Source: a bacterium (GTDB lineage Bacteria; Planctomycetota; JAFGQW01). From it: 64,000 bases of DNA. The stretch covers positions 1 to 64,000 of the forward strand of contig JAUHXU010000003.1 of assembly GCA_030426805.1 (NCBI GenBank). Reading direction: 5' to 3'. The notes under the pieces are model-generated. The model did not search any database. It had not been told where the DNA came from and worked only from the letters and a program-made list of their open reading frames with translations. How positions within the stretch are numbered: the stretch's first letter is position 1; each line of letters begins with the position of its first letter. The position numbers were made by a program, and so were the translations under genes. This document shows, piece by piece, positions 51,547-60,700 of this stretch.

Positions 51547-52745
51547 TCGACGCCATCGTCCTGGCGGTCGCGGCGGCCGCGACGGCGGTGCTCGCGCTGT
51601 CGCCGCGACTTCGCCGATCCGAGGACTGGCACGCGACGGTCACGCCGCTCGCGTCGATCATGGGAAGCGGGTTCCTCGTGTGCGTGCCGTTGCTCGCCGG
51701 CGCGGTGGGCGGACTCGCGCCCGCGTTCATGATCGCACTGCTGGCGCTCGCGTTCGCGGTCGGCGGCGTGATCCGGTTCAACATCCGCCACTTCGAGCCG
51801 ATCGAGCACGACGAGGGGCGCGCGCAGACGATCGCGTTCCTCTCGCGGATCGCGCTCGCCGCGGCCTACCTGATCTCGGTCGTCTACTACCTGCAGTTGC
51901 TGGCCGCCTTCGCGCTCGGCATCGCCGGCGTGAAGGACCCGACAGCGGCTCACGCGCTGTCGACGGCCCTGCTCGCGGCGATCGGGCTGATCGGCGCGTG
52001 GCGCGGGTTGGGCATGCTCGAAGCGGTCGAACGGTGGGCGGTGAGCCTCAACCTCGGGATGATCTGCGCGCTGCTCGTCGCGCTCGTGATCCACGACGGC
52101 GGCGCGGCGATGGCCGGCACGCTGTCGCTCCCCGGCATTCCGACGATCGACCTCGCTGACTGTCGTGTCGTGCTCGGCCTGCTGATCATCGTGCAGGGCT
52201 TCGAGACGTCGCGCTACCTCGGCGACGAGCACGCCGCGGACGTCCGGATCCGAACGATGCGCCGCGCACAGCTCGTGTCCAGCGGGATCTACGTCGCGTT
52301 CGTAACGCTGGCGATCGTGCTCTATCGCGACGGACTCGGCACCGACGTCACCGCGATCATCGAGATGACGCATCCGGCTGCGGCCGTGCTGCCGCTGTTG
52401 ATCACGATCGCCGCGGTCGGCAGCCAATTCAGCGCCGCGGTCGCCGACAATGCGGGAGCCGGCGGCCTGATCGAGGACATCACGAATCGCAAGGTCCCGC
52501 TGCGACTCGCCTACCTGTTCATCGCGCTCGTGACGATCGGAATCACCTGGGAGACCGACGTCAACGAGATCATCGCCTACGCGTCGCGCGCGTTCGCGCT
52601 GTTCTACGCGCTGCAGTGCGTCGTCGCGTGGCTCGTCGTCCGCAGCGACCCGACCCTACCGAGGCGAGCGCTCCGGCTCGTCGGGTTCGCACTTCTCGCC
52701 GTCGCGTGCCTCGCCGTCTTCGCCCTCGGTGCCCCGGCGGGGTGA
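51543..52745 (+). CDS. APC-superfamily-like polytopic transporter
   Basis: A 400-residue inner-membrane protein with about eleven hydrophobic helices. SIMGSGFLVCVPLLAGAVGGLAPAFMIALLALAFAVGG is glycine-rich and like the first helix of APC-fold (amino-acid/polyamine or related) transporters; EDITNRKVPLRLAYLFIALVTIGITWETDVNEIIAYASRAFALFYALQCVVAWLVV resembles late helices of that fold (SRxFAxxYxxQ). I cannot name the family or substrate. The start ATG overlaps a possible 14-codon leader peptide. It converges with the RND operon, with seven bases between the stops. Confidence 0.7.
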   Translation: MIDAIVLAVAAAATAVLALSPRLRRSEDWHATVTPLASIMGSGFLVCVPLLAGAVGGLAPAFMIALLALAFAVGGVIRFNIRHFEPIEHDEGRAQTIAFLSRIALAAAYLISVVYYLQLLAAFALGIAGVKDPTAAHALSTALLAAIGLIGAWRGLGMLEAVERWAVSLNLGMICALLVALVIHDGGAAMAGTLSLPGIPTIDLADCRVVLGLLIIVQGFETSRYLGDEHAADVRIRTMRRAQLVSSGIYVAFVTLAIVLYRDGLGTDVTAIIEMTHPAAAVLPLLITIAAVGSQFSAAVADNAGAGGLIEDITNRKVPLRLAYLFIALVTIGITWETDVNEIIAYASRAFALFYALQCVVAWLVVRSDPTLPRRALRLVGFALLAVACLAVFALGAPAG

Positions 52746-52752
52746 TCGGGTC

Positions 52753-55700
52753 CTACCCGCTCGCCGGAGTCGGCTCGACGTCGCTCGCGTTCGACGCGCG
52801 CCCGCTCACCCACACGCGCACGTCCATCGCCAAGCCGAGCAGCAGCGGCACGAGGAGGAGCGTGAACACCGTCGACACGAGCAGCCCCCCGAGCACGACG
52901 CTGCCGAGCCCGCGGTAGAGTTCGGAACCCGAACCCGGCATCAGCACAAGCGGCAGCATCCCGCCGACCGACGTCAGCATGCTCATGAAGATCGGTCGCA
53001 CGCGGGTCCGCACCGCCTCGGCGATCGCGCGGCGCGGCGTCATCGGCTCGGCGCCGTCCTCGCCACGGAGGTTGTTCAGCGACTGGTGGACGATCAGGAT
53101 CGCGTTGTTCACGACCACGCCGATCAGGATGATGAAGCCGAGCATCGTCAGGACGTCGAGGTTCTGCGTCGGCATGTAGCGATCCGCGAGGCTCCAGACG
53201 TGCACGCCGTAGAGCGCCGCGAACCCGCCGAGCGTCGCCAACGGCACGCTGAACAGGATCACGAACGGGTAGACGAAGCTCTGGAAGAGCACGCACATCA
53301 GCAGGTAGACGACGAGCAACGCGACGACGAGCGAACTCGCGGCGATGCCGCTCACGCTCCCGTCGCCGAGCAGCGCGCGCTGCACCGCGTCGAGCTTGCT
53401 CGCCGAGCCGGCGAAGTTCGACGAGACCGACGTCGGGATCCGACCGTCGGCCCGCATCGACTGGAGCAGCGATCGAATGTCGTTCATCGCCTGCTCCAGC
53501 GGGATGCCGCCGGGCGGCGTGAACTCGAGCGTGACCGCGCGCTGGCGTCCGACGCGGTTGATCTGCGGCGGACTCGTCACGCGTTGCACCGACGCGACCG
53601 ACGCGAGCGGCAGCGAGCGACCGCCGGGCGTCGCGACCGGCACCTCGCCGAGCGACTCCACCTCGCGAGCGGGGCCGAGCGCACGGAGCGTGAGGTCGAT
53701 CGTCTCGCCGCCGAGGCGGTATTCGCCGATGACCGCACCATCGCCGCTCGAGCGCACCGCGAGCGCGAGGTCGGCCGGCGTGATGCCCGCCTCGGCGAGC
53801 CGCACGTCATCGGGCACGATGCGCAACTCCGGCCCGGGCAGGTTGAAGTTCGCAGGCTCCGGTTGGACCGCGAACGGTCCGTAGCGACCGACGAGTTCGC
53901 CGTAGACCGCGCCCGCCGCGCGCGAGACCTCGTCGAGATCACCGCCCGAGAGGTCGATCTTCACCGCCGAGCCGGTACGACCGCCGAGGCGGAACAGCGG
54001 CATCTGGAACGGGAACGCGAGCACGCCGGGGATCAGGTCGGCGCGACTCGAGAACTGGAACAGCGGCTGCAGGTCGACCGCACGACGCGGATCGACCGCG
54101 ACACCGCCCTGAAACACGCGGCCGTCGAACGAGACGAGGAAGTAGTTCTCGAGCGCGGGCGGGACGATCGGCTCGCCGGGCGCCATCTTCGCCATGTCGA
54201 ACGTCGGCACGGCGGGGAGTTTCGCGACAGCCTCCCGGAAGCGATCGGGCTCGTCGACGAGCTTGCCCGCCTCGAAGTAGGGACGCACCGTCTCCTCGAT
54301 GCGCGTGCCGAGCGCGGCCTGTTGCTCGAGGTTGTAGCCGGGCGGCGGAATGACCATGCCGAGCACGAGGTTCCGGTTGCCGGTCGGCAAGTAATCCGAC
54401 GGCGGCATCAGCGCCGCCGTGCCGAAGATCGCCGCCGCGGTCAGTCCGGCGACGATCAGCACGCGCAGCACGAGACCGCCGTTCAGGCGGAACACGATCG
54501 CGCCCAGCGCAGTCGGGATCCCGCCGACGACGCGGAGCGGCCAACCGAGCACGCGCCGGACGACACCGGGCCGCCGCTCCTCGTCTCGCGGTCGCAGCGA
54601 GCGGAGCCACCGGCTCGACGCCGACGGGATCACCGTCACGGCGACGAACATGCTGATTGCGACGGTCGCGCAGATCGCGAGCGAGATGTCGCGGAAGAGC
54701 TGCCCCGCCTCCTCCTCGACGAGCAGGATCGGGATGAACACGACGATCGTCGTGAGCGTCGACGCGAGCACCGCGAGCCACACCTCGCGCGCGCCGTCGT
54801 AGGCCGCCCGCATCGGCGTCTTGCCCATCTCGAGGTGCCGGTAGACGTTTTCGAGCACGACGATCGAGTTGTCGACGACCATCCCGACCGCGAACGCCAT
54901 CCCCGCGAGGCTGATCACGTTGACGCTGCGGCCCATCATCACCATCACGACGACGGCGCCGACGATCGACACCGGAATCGCGAGACCGATGATGCCGACC
55001 GAGCGAATCGATCGGAGGAACAGCAGCAGCACGAGCACCGCGAGCCCGCCGCCGAGCCAGATGTTGTCCTGCACGAGATCGAGGGCGTCGCGGATGTAGA
55101 TCGTCTGGTCGTAGACCTGTTCGAGGCGGAACGAGCCGTCGATGCCGAACTCGCGTGCCGCCGAGTCGAGCAGCCCGCCGTCGCGGTTCAGCTCGGCGAT
55201 CTGCTCTTTGAAGCCGGCCATCACCTGCATCAGGTTCGTGCCGACCTCGCGGTCGGCGTTCAGGATGATCACCGGCTCGCCGATCGAGCGCACGAACGTC
55301 TTCGGCTCCTTGTAGGTCTGGACGACGTCGGCGACGTCGCCGACGAACACCGGTGCGCCGCCGCCGTACTTGATCACCGTCCGCTCGATCGACTCGAGCG
55401 TCTCGTACTGCCCCGTCGCACGCACGCGGACGTCGAGCTTGCCCTCGGCGATCTCGCCCGCTGAGACGTTGCGGTTGCGCACGCGGAGCGCATCGGCGAG
55501 TTGCATCGGCGTCACGCCCCGTGCCGCGAGACGCACCGGATCGTAGCGCACCTGCACCTCGCGCTCGCGCCCGCCGAGGACGTTCACCTCGGCGACACCC
55601 GGGACGCGCTCGAGCAGCGGCTGCACCCGATCGCGCACGAAGTCACCGAACGTGCGGACGTCCACGCTCGCGTCGGAGCAGCGGAACGCGATCCACGCCA

Positions 55701-56112
55701 TGTAGTCGGTCGACTCGGGATCGGACGCGACGATGAACGGCTCATCGGCGTTGTCGGGATACTCGGGCACCTCGCGGAGCTTGTCGCTGACCTCGCGCAG
55801 CGCGACCTCGCGCGGCGTACCCACACCGAACTCGAGGCGGATTTGCCCCTGCCCCTGCTGGCTCGTGCTCGTGACGCCCTTCAAGCCGGAGATGCCCTGG
55901 AGCTTCTCCTCCTGCTTGTCGACGATTTCCTGTTCGATCTCCTGGGGGCTCGCGCCTTCCCAGAGGGTGCGCACCTGCACGACGGTCTGTTCGACGTTCG
56001 GCGTCAGCTCGATCGGCAGACGCCCGAGCGACAGGAGGCCGGCGAGCACGATCAGGATCACGCCGACGGTGATCGTGACCGGTTGCCGGACGGCGAGCTT
56101 GACGAGATCCAT
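52753..56112 (-). CDS. RND efflux permease (AcrB/MexB-like)
   Basis: A 1119-residue inner-membrane proton-driven efflux pump subunit. It starts VKLAVRQPVTITVGVILIVLAGLLSLGRLPIELTPN, the typical first helix, and two large periplasmic loops follow. The paired GMAFAVGMVVDNSIVVLENVYRHLEMG and LTMLGFIILIGVVVNNAILIVHQS carry the characteristic intramembrane segments of RND transporters. It is a little longer than AcrB. Three bases separate it from the adaptor gene stop, completing the TetR-OMF-MFP-RND operon. Substrates unknown (drugs, solvents or envelope compounds). Confidence 0.95.
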   Translation of the reverse strand: MDLVKLAVRQPVTITVGVILIVLAGLLSLGRLPIELTPNVEQTVVQVRTLWEGASPQEIEQEIVDKQEEKLQGISGLKGVTSTSQQGQGQIRLEFGVGTPREVALREVSDKLREVPEYPDNADEPFIVASDPESTDYMAWIAFRCSDASVDVRTFGDFVRDRVQPLLERVPGVAEVNVLGGREREVQVRYDPVRLAARGVTPMQLADALRVRNRNVSAGEIAEGKLDVRVRATGQYETLESIERTVIKYGGGAPVFVGDVADVVQTYKEPKTFVRSIGEPVIILNADREVGTNLMQVMAGFKEQIAELNRDGGLLDSAAREFGIDGSFRLEQVYDQTIYIRDALDLVQDNIWLGGGLAVLVLLLFLRSIRSVGIIGLAIPVSIVGAVVVMVMMGRSVNVISLAGMAFAVGMVVDNSIVVLENVYRHLEMGKTPMRAAYDGAREVWLAVLASTLTTIVVFIPILLVEEEAGQLFRDISLAICATVAISMFVAVTVIPSASSRWLRSLRPRDEERRPGVVRRVLGWPLRVVGGIPTALGAIVFRLNGGLVLRVLIVAGLTAAAIFGTAALMPPSDYLPTGNRNLVLGMVIPPPGYNLEQQAALGTRIEETVRPYFEAGKLVDEPDRFREAVAKLPAVPTFDMAKMAPGEPIVPPALENYFLVSFDGRVFQGGVAVDPRRAVDLQPLFQFSSRADLIPGVLAFPFQMPLFRLGGRTGSAVKIDLSGGDLDEVSRAAGAVYGELVGRYGPFAVQPEPANFNLPGPELRIVPDDVRLAEAGITPADLALAVRSSGDGAVIGEYRLGGETIDLTLRALGPAREVESLGEVPVATPGGRSLPLASVASVQRVTSPPQINRVGRQRAVTLEFTPPGGIPLEQAMNDIRSLLQSMRADGRIPTSVSSNFAGSASKLDAVQRALLGDGSVSGIAASSLVVALLVVYLLMCVLFQSFVYPFVILFSVPLATLGGFAALYGVHVWSLADRYMPTQNLDVLTMLGFIILIGVVVNNAILIVHQSLNNLRGEDGAEPMTPRRAIAEAVRTRVRPIFMSMLTSVGGMLPLVLMPGSGSELYRGLGSVVLGGLLVSTVFTLLLVPLLLGLAMDVRVWVSGRASNASDVEPTPASG

Positions 56113-56115
56113 CGG

Positions 56116-57294
56116 TCAGCGCGCCTCCCCGTCGGCCGACGCGTCACCCGGATCGTTCGATGCGGGCGGCGGTGCGGCGGGTGCGCCGATGATCGACACG
56201 GCCGCGCCGGGCATGAGTCGCTCGTTGCCCTCGACGACGACGCGCGCACCGGCGCGCAATCCGTCGCCGCGGACCGCGACGCGATCGCCGTGCGCGAACA
56301 GTCGGGTCACCGGAACCGGTACGGCGCGGAGTTGATCCGCACTCGGCCCGGCAACGAGGTAGACGTAGGAGCCCGCGTCGTTGCGCAGCAGCGCGTCGAC
56401 CGGTACCGTCACGTGCTCGACGTCGCTCCCGGACGGCACCCACGCGGTTGCCGACATCCCGGCCGCGAGCGCGCGGGTGTCGTTCGCGACGTCGACGATC
56501 AGCGGGAACGTGCGCGTCTGCGGGTCGATCAACGGGACGACCCGAAAGCGCTTCGTGCGCACGGTCCGTGCGGCCGCCTCGATGCGCACCTCGACCTCGA
56601 CGCCCTTTTCGCGGAGCGGTCCGACGAGGCGCTCGGGCAACCGGAACCACGCTTCGACGGCGCCGACCGAGACGAGCTCGACGACGGCACCTCCGGCGCC
56701 GAGCCATTCGCCGCGCTCGGCGTGTCGCGCGACGACGACCGCATCGAACGGCGCGGTGATCCGCATGTCGCCGATGCGCTGGTCGATCAACGCCTTCGCG
56801 GCGTCGAGCACCTTCATCGCCTCCTCGGCCTGACGCTTGCGGGCGCGGGCGACCGCGATCGCCGATTCGGCCTGGCGGACCTCCTGCTCGTGGCTCGAGC
56901 CCCGCTCGGCGAGCTTCTTGAACGCGTCGTATTGCCACTCGCGAAGCGACAGGTCGGCCTTGCGCTCCTCGAGGGTGGCCTCCGCGACGATGCGGTCGGC
57001 GGCGATGCGCTTCGATTCGAGTTCGAGGTTCGCGGCATCGAGGCGCGCGAGCAGCGTGCCCCGCTTGACGAGCTGGCCTTCACGCACCGGTGCTTCGAGC
57101 ACGAGTCCGGGCTCGCGGCCCGCGACGCGTGCGCGACGCATCGCGCGGAGCTCGCCGGTCACGAGACGCCGGTCGCGAATCGTCGCCGCCTCGACGTCGC
57201 CGACGCGCACGGGTGTCGGCCGCCCCTGCGCGATCGCTCCGCCGACGAGCACCCCGATCATCGGCCCGAACGCCCATCGCCACTTCGTCGTCAT
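56116..57294 (-). CDS. RND periplasmic adaptor (HlyD/MFP)
   Basis: A 392-residue membrane-fusion protein linking the RND pump to the outer-membrane channel. It has an N-terminal signal region, a lipoyl-like half (TPVRVGDVEAATIRDRRLVTGELRAMRRARVAGREPGLVLEAPVREGQLVKRGTLLARLD), a coiled-coil hairpin (ELESKRIAADRIVAEATLEERKADL ... QEVRQAESAIAVARARKRQAEEAMKVLDAAKAL) and a beta-barrel domain (ITAPFDAVVVARHAERGEWLGAGGAVVELV). Stop and start overlap the outer-membrane factor gene (ATGA). Confidence 0.93.
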   Translation of the reverse strand: MTTKWRWAFGPMIGVLVGGAIAQGRPTPVRVGDVEAATIRDRRLVTGELRAMRRARVAGREPGLVLEAPVREGQLVKRGTLLARLDAANLELESKRIAADRIVAEATLEERKADLSLREWQYDAFKKLAERGSSHEQEVRQAESAIAVARARKRQAEEAMKVLDAAKALIDQRIGDMRITAPFDAVVVARHAERGEWLGAGGAVVELVSVGAVEAWFRLPERLVGPLREKGVEVEVRIEAAARTVRTKRFRVVPLIDPQTRTFPLIVDVANDTRALAAGMSATAWVPSGSDVEHVTVPVDALLRNDAGSYVYLVAGPSADQLRAVPVPVTRLFAHGDRVAVRGDGLRAGARVVVEGNERLMPGAAVSIIGAPAAPPPASNDPGDASADGEAR

Positions 57295-58751
57295 CGTTCT
57301 GATTCCTCTCCGCTCGGTGCGGCGTGCTCGTTCCGGATGCGCTCGACGTCGAATCCGCCGCCGAGCGCGAGGTGCAACGAAATGCGGTTGTCGAGCCGAA
57401 GCCGACGCACCGCGATCAGTCGGCTCTCGTTGTCGATCGCGCGTCGCTGCGCCTCGAGCACGACGAGAAGCCCGTCGACGCCCAGCCGGTAGCGATCCGC
57501 GGCGAGGTCACGTGCCTCGTTCGCCCGGACGACCGACTCGGCGAGTTCCTTTTCCTGCGCCGCGAGCACCGACTCGATCGCGAGGGCGGTCTCGACCTCG
57601 CGCAACGCCGTCAGCACGGTGTTCGCATACGACTCGAGCGCCTCCTTCGCCGTCGCCGACTCGAGGTCGATCCGGGCGCGGAGCCGGCCGCCCTCGAAGA
57701 TCGGCTGCAGCAGATTGCCGGCGATCGACCAGACGCGAAAATCGCCGTCGAGCAAGTCGGAGAACGAGTCGCTCGACGTGCCTCCCGACGCGGTCAGGCT
57801 CAAGCGCGGGTAGAGCGCCCGGCGCGCGGCGACGACGCGCGAATCGGCCGCCGCGACGCGTCGTTCCGCCGCCGCGACGTCGGGTCGGCGTGCGATCATC
57901 TCGGCCGGCAGCCCGGCGGGCACCGGCGCGCCAGTGCCGGGCAGATCGGTCGACGGGTCGATCGTCCCCGCCGGGTAGCGACCGAGCAGCACCTCGAGCA
58001 GTCGACGCTCCCGCGCATAGGTCGCCTCGCGCTCGGCGAGTGCGGCCTTGCCGCGTGCGAGGTCGGTGCGGGCGAGCCGGTCGTCGAGGGCCGGCGACAA
58101 GCCTGCGACGACGCGGTCGCCGACTTCTTTCGCGGCGCGCTCGTACGATTCGACGGCACGTTCCGCGAGATCGACCTGGTGGCGGGCCGCCGTCAACGCG
58201 AAGTAGCCGCGCACCGCGCGCGCGCTCAGCGACAGGCAGGCCGCGGCGAGGTCCGCTTCGCTCGCCTCGACGTCGGCGAGGGCTGCGGCGTGCGACGCGC
58301 GCAACCGCCCCCACAAGTCGACCTCCCACGAGACGCCGAGCCCGAGGCCGAAGCTGTTGTAGGTCGTGCTCAGCGGCTCGTCGCCGCCGCCGGGGATCGG
58401 AAAGCCGACGAAGTTCTGGCGCTGCCGGCTGCCGTCGAGCCCGGCGGAAACGTGCGGCACGCGCTCGGCGCCGACGATCGTCGCGCCCGCGATCGCCGCG
58501 TCGACGCGCGCGGCGGCGATGCGCAGATCGCGGTTGTTGCGCAGCGCTTCGGCGACGAGACCGTCGAGCGCCGGCGCGTCGAACGCGCGCCACCACGGCC
58601 CGCCGACCTCGCCCGCGACGGCCTCACCGGCGATCCACGCGTCCGGGATCTCGAGTCCGATGTCCGGGGTCGTCACCGCGGGTGGCACGGCGCACGCGGC
58701 GATCACCGTCGCCATCGCGAACAACCCGGCGCTTCGACGGCGCGCACTCAT
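57291..58751 (-). CDS. Outer-membrane efflux lipoprotein (NodT/OprM-like)
   Basis: A 486-residue TolC-family channel of the NodT (RND-linked lipoprotein) subgroup. The lipobox is VIAAC. The protein consists of two similar halves with long helices; GLVAEALRNNRDLRIAAARVDAAIAGATIVGAERVPHVSAGL and RRPDVAAAERRVAAADSRVVAARRALYPRLSLTASGG are the repeated outer-membrane-factor signatures. Two ATGA overlaps, with the TetR gene before and the adaptor gene after, show strict operon coupling. Confidence 0.93.
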   Translation of the reverse strand: MSARRRSAGLFAMATVIAACAVPPAVTTPDIGLEIPDAWIAGEAVAGEVGGPWWRAFDAPALDGLVAEALRNNRDLRIAAARVDAAIAGATIVGAERVPHVSAGLDGSRQRQNFVGFPIPGGGDEPLSTTYNSFGLGLGVSWEVDLWGRLRASHAAALADVEASEADLAAACLSLSARAVRGYFALTAARHQVDLAERAVESYERAAKEVGDRVVAGLSPALDDRLARTDLARGKAALAEREATYARERRLLEVLLGRYPAGTIDPSTDLPGTGAPVPAGLPAEMIARRPDVAAAERRVAAADSRVVAARRALYPRLSLTASGGTSSDSFSDLLDGDFRVWSIAGNLLQPIFEGGRLRARIDLESATAKEALESYANTVLTALREVETALAIESVLAAQEKELAESVVRANEARDLAADRYRLGVDGLLVVLEAQRRAIDNESRLIAVRRLRLDNRISLHLALGGGFDVERIRNEHAAPSGEESER

Positions 58752-59380
58752 GCGTCGGCTCCCTCGCTCCGGAGCCCGGCCGCACAGAACGCGACGAGCT
58801 GCCGGACAATCGTCTCGACGTCGACGTCGTCGACGTCGGGGTCGATCCAGCGCACGAGTTCACGGCACGCCATCGTGTGCGACATCGCGCCGATCGTGAA
58901 GTGGATGCGCCACGCGATCGTCGTCGTGTCGAGTGCCGGTGACGCGCGGCGCAACAGCGAGGCGAACCGCTCGACGATCGCCCCGAACGACTCGCGGAGC
59001 ACGTCGCGCGCCTCGTCGGCCGACTCGTGGTAGAACCGCCCCATCAGGCGCATGAACTGCTCGCCGCCCCGCTCGGGCGTCCGGCTGAGCATCAGCGCCG
59101 GCGCGGTGAACGCCTCGATCACGCGCTCGAGCGGCGGCGGCGAATCCGGATACTCCGCCTCGAGCGCGTCGAAGCGTTCGGCGCGCTCGCCGTTGACCGG
59201 ACCGACCCGGCGGTCGATCACGGCCCGCACGAGGGCTGCCTTGCCGCCGAAGTGGTAGTGGATCGCGGCCGGGTTCACGCCGGCCTCGGTCATGATCCCT
59301 CGGAGCGACGTCGCGCCGATGCCGTACTCGGCAAAATGACGCTCGGCGACGTCGAGGATCTGATCGCGGGTGTCGGTCAT
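58748..59380 (-). CDS. TetR-family regulator of RND operon
   Basis: A 210-residue repressor. The N-terminal helix-turn-helix is DQILDVAERHFAEYGIGATSLRGIMTEAGVNPAAIHYHFGGKAALVRAVIDRRVG, the TetR consensus with AIHYHFGGK. The ligand-binding domain contains the long helices typical of a dimer. It heads the efflux operon and should repress it until a pump substrate binds. Start ATG 59380 with GAGGAG upstream. Confidence 0.93.
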   Translation of the reverse strand: MTDTRDQILDVAERHFAEYGIGATSLRGIMTEAGVNPAAIHYHFGGKAALVRAVIDRRVGPVNGERAERFDALEAEYPDSPPPLERVIEAFTAPALMLSRTPERGGEQFMRLMGRFYHESADEARDVLRESFGAIVERFASLLRRASPALDTTTIAWRIHFTIGAMSHTMACRELVRWIDPDVDDVDVETIVRQLVAFCAAGLRSEGADA

Positions 59381-59412
59381 CGGATTCCTGGGCTCCTCAT
59401 CGGGTCAGCCAT

Positions 59413-59455
59413 CTGATTCAATCAATCGACTGATTCAAGTGTCTCTTCGAGAGAC
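59413..59455. promoter_or_regulatory. Direct and inverted repeats, TetR operator candidate
   Basis: CTGATTCAA occurs twice (59413-59421 and 59430-59438), 17 bases apart. Inside them AATCA and TGATT form an inverted repeat with a six-base centre. A separate GTCTCT/AGAGAC hairpin follows (59441-59455). All lie between the TetR gene and the divergent secreted-protein gene. Confidence 0.45.
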
Positions 59456-59551
59456 GCGCGAAGAGCCAGATCGACACCGGTTGCTCCGAGCCCTTCCGGC
59501 CGGGTAGCCTGAAATTACGGCGGTCGGGAAGAACAAAGAGAGGACGGGGTC

Positions 59552-60604
59552 ATGAATCACCTCCTGCGCGGACGCTGCTCCGCGGTGCTCGTCGCGGCTC
59601 TCATCGCCGCACCGGTGGCGGCACAATCGGTCGTCGTGCCGAATGCGAACACGACGACCAGCGGCGGCCTGTCGCTGAACTCGTTGTTCCGCGACGCGCC
59701 CAACGCCCGGACGGTCCAGCAATTGGTCCGCGCCTCGGAGCTGAGCGGGATTCCCACGGGCGCGTACCTCGTCGGGATCAGTCTCCGCGCCAGCATCACG
59801 ACGTCGAACCCGGCGACGTGGCCTGCGACGCCGGCGACGTTCAACAACTACGACATCACGCTCGCCCAATCGGCGGTGTCGACGTCGACGTTGACGTCGA
59901 ACTTCGCGGCGAACATGCAGAACCCGGTGCAGGTCCGCAGCGGCCCGTGGACGATCCCGGCGAACCACTACGTCAACAACGGGTCGCCCGGCCCGAACCC
60001 GTTCGACCGGCTCTACTTCGAGTTCCAGAAGCCCTACCAGTACCAGGGCGGCGACTTGATCATCCATGCGACCCACGACGGCCAGGCCGCCGGCGCCGCG
60101 ATCTTCGCCGACTGCGTCACGTCGAACACGTCGACGTACGGCGAACTGCTCTATGCGACGAGCTACCAGGCGACCACGGCCACGAACAACAGCAACTTCA
60201 ACGTGATGCGCATCCACTACGGCGTCGGACCGGCCGGCCTCGCGGGGGCCAACGGCAACAGCCCGCGGCTCGTGCTGTCCAGCAACCTGGCGCCACCGAC
60301 GCCGGTTCCCGGCACCGCGCACTTCGCCGTCGTCAGTGCGGCGCCGAACGTCGGTGGCGCGCTGATCGTCGGCCCGGGCATCCTCCCGACACCGTTCGGT
60401 CTGCCCAACGGCGCGAATCTGCTCGTCAGCCCGCCGTTCCAAGTCGTGCCGATCGCGATCGGTCCCAACGGACGGTTCGACCTGACGCTCGCGTTCCCCG
60501 CGAACATCGTCGGGCGCTTCGGCGTGCAAGCGGCGGTCTTCGACCCCGGCGCATCGGGCGGCGCGGTCGCGACGAACGCGGTGCTCTTCCAGCTCAGCCC
60601 GTAG
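59552..60604 (+). CDS. Secreted protein with shared C-terminal module
   Basis: A 350-residue exported protein with signal peptide MNHLLRGRCSAVLVAALIAAPVAAQ. The main part is a beta-sandwich-like domain (VVVPNANTTTSGGLSLNSLFRDAPNARTVQQLV ... YEFQKPYQYQGGDLIIHATHDG) of a type frequent in planctomycete secreted proteins. The last about 90 residues, with PNGRFDLTLAFPANIVGRFGVQAAVFDPGASGG, are the shared C-terminal module. GAGAGGACG precedes the ATG. Function unknown. Confidence 0.78.
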   Translation: MNHLLRGRCSAVLVAALIAAPVAAQSVVVPNANTTTSGGLSLNSLFRDAPNARTVQQLVRASELSGIPTGAYLVGISLRASITTSNPATWPATPATFNNYDITLAQSAVSTSTLTSNFAANMQNPVQVRSGPWTIPANHYVNNGSPGPNPFDRLYFEFQKPYQYQGGDLIIHATHDGQAAGAAIFADCVTSNTSTYGELLYATSYQATTATNNSNFNVMRIHYGVGPAGLAGANGNSPRLVLSSNLAPPTPVPGTAHFAVVSAAPNVGGALIVGPGILPTPFGLPNGANLLVSPPFQVVPIAIGPNGRFDLTLAFPANIVGRFGVQAAVFDPGASGGAVATNAVLFQLSP

Positions 60605-60640
60605 CCCCGACCCGTTGACATCGGGCCGCCTTTCGGAGAA

Positions 60641-60678
60641 GACGGAGCGGAGCCGCACCACGCGGCCCCGCTCCCGTC
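60641..60678 (+). terminator. Imperfect GC hairpin after secreted gene
   Basis: Imperfect stem (GACGG, AGCGG, GCCG against CGGC, CCGCT, CCGTC) about 37 bases after the stop and just before the oxidoreductase gene. No T-run. Confidence 0.3.
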
Positions 60679-60700
60679 CGTCCCCCCGAGAGGCGCCCCG

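Noticed and set aside
52753..59380. Horizontal transfer of the RND operon
   Set aside because: GC content and codon style match the neighbours, and there is no integrase, tRNA or repeat at its borders.
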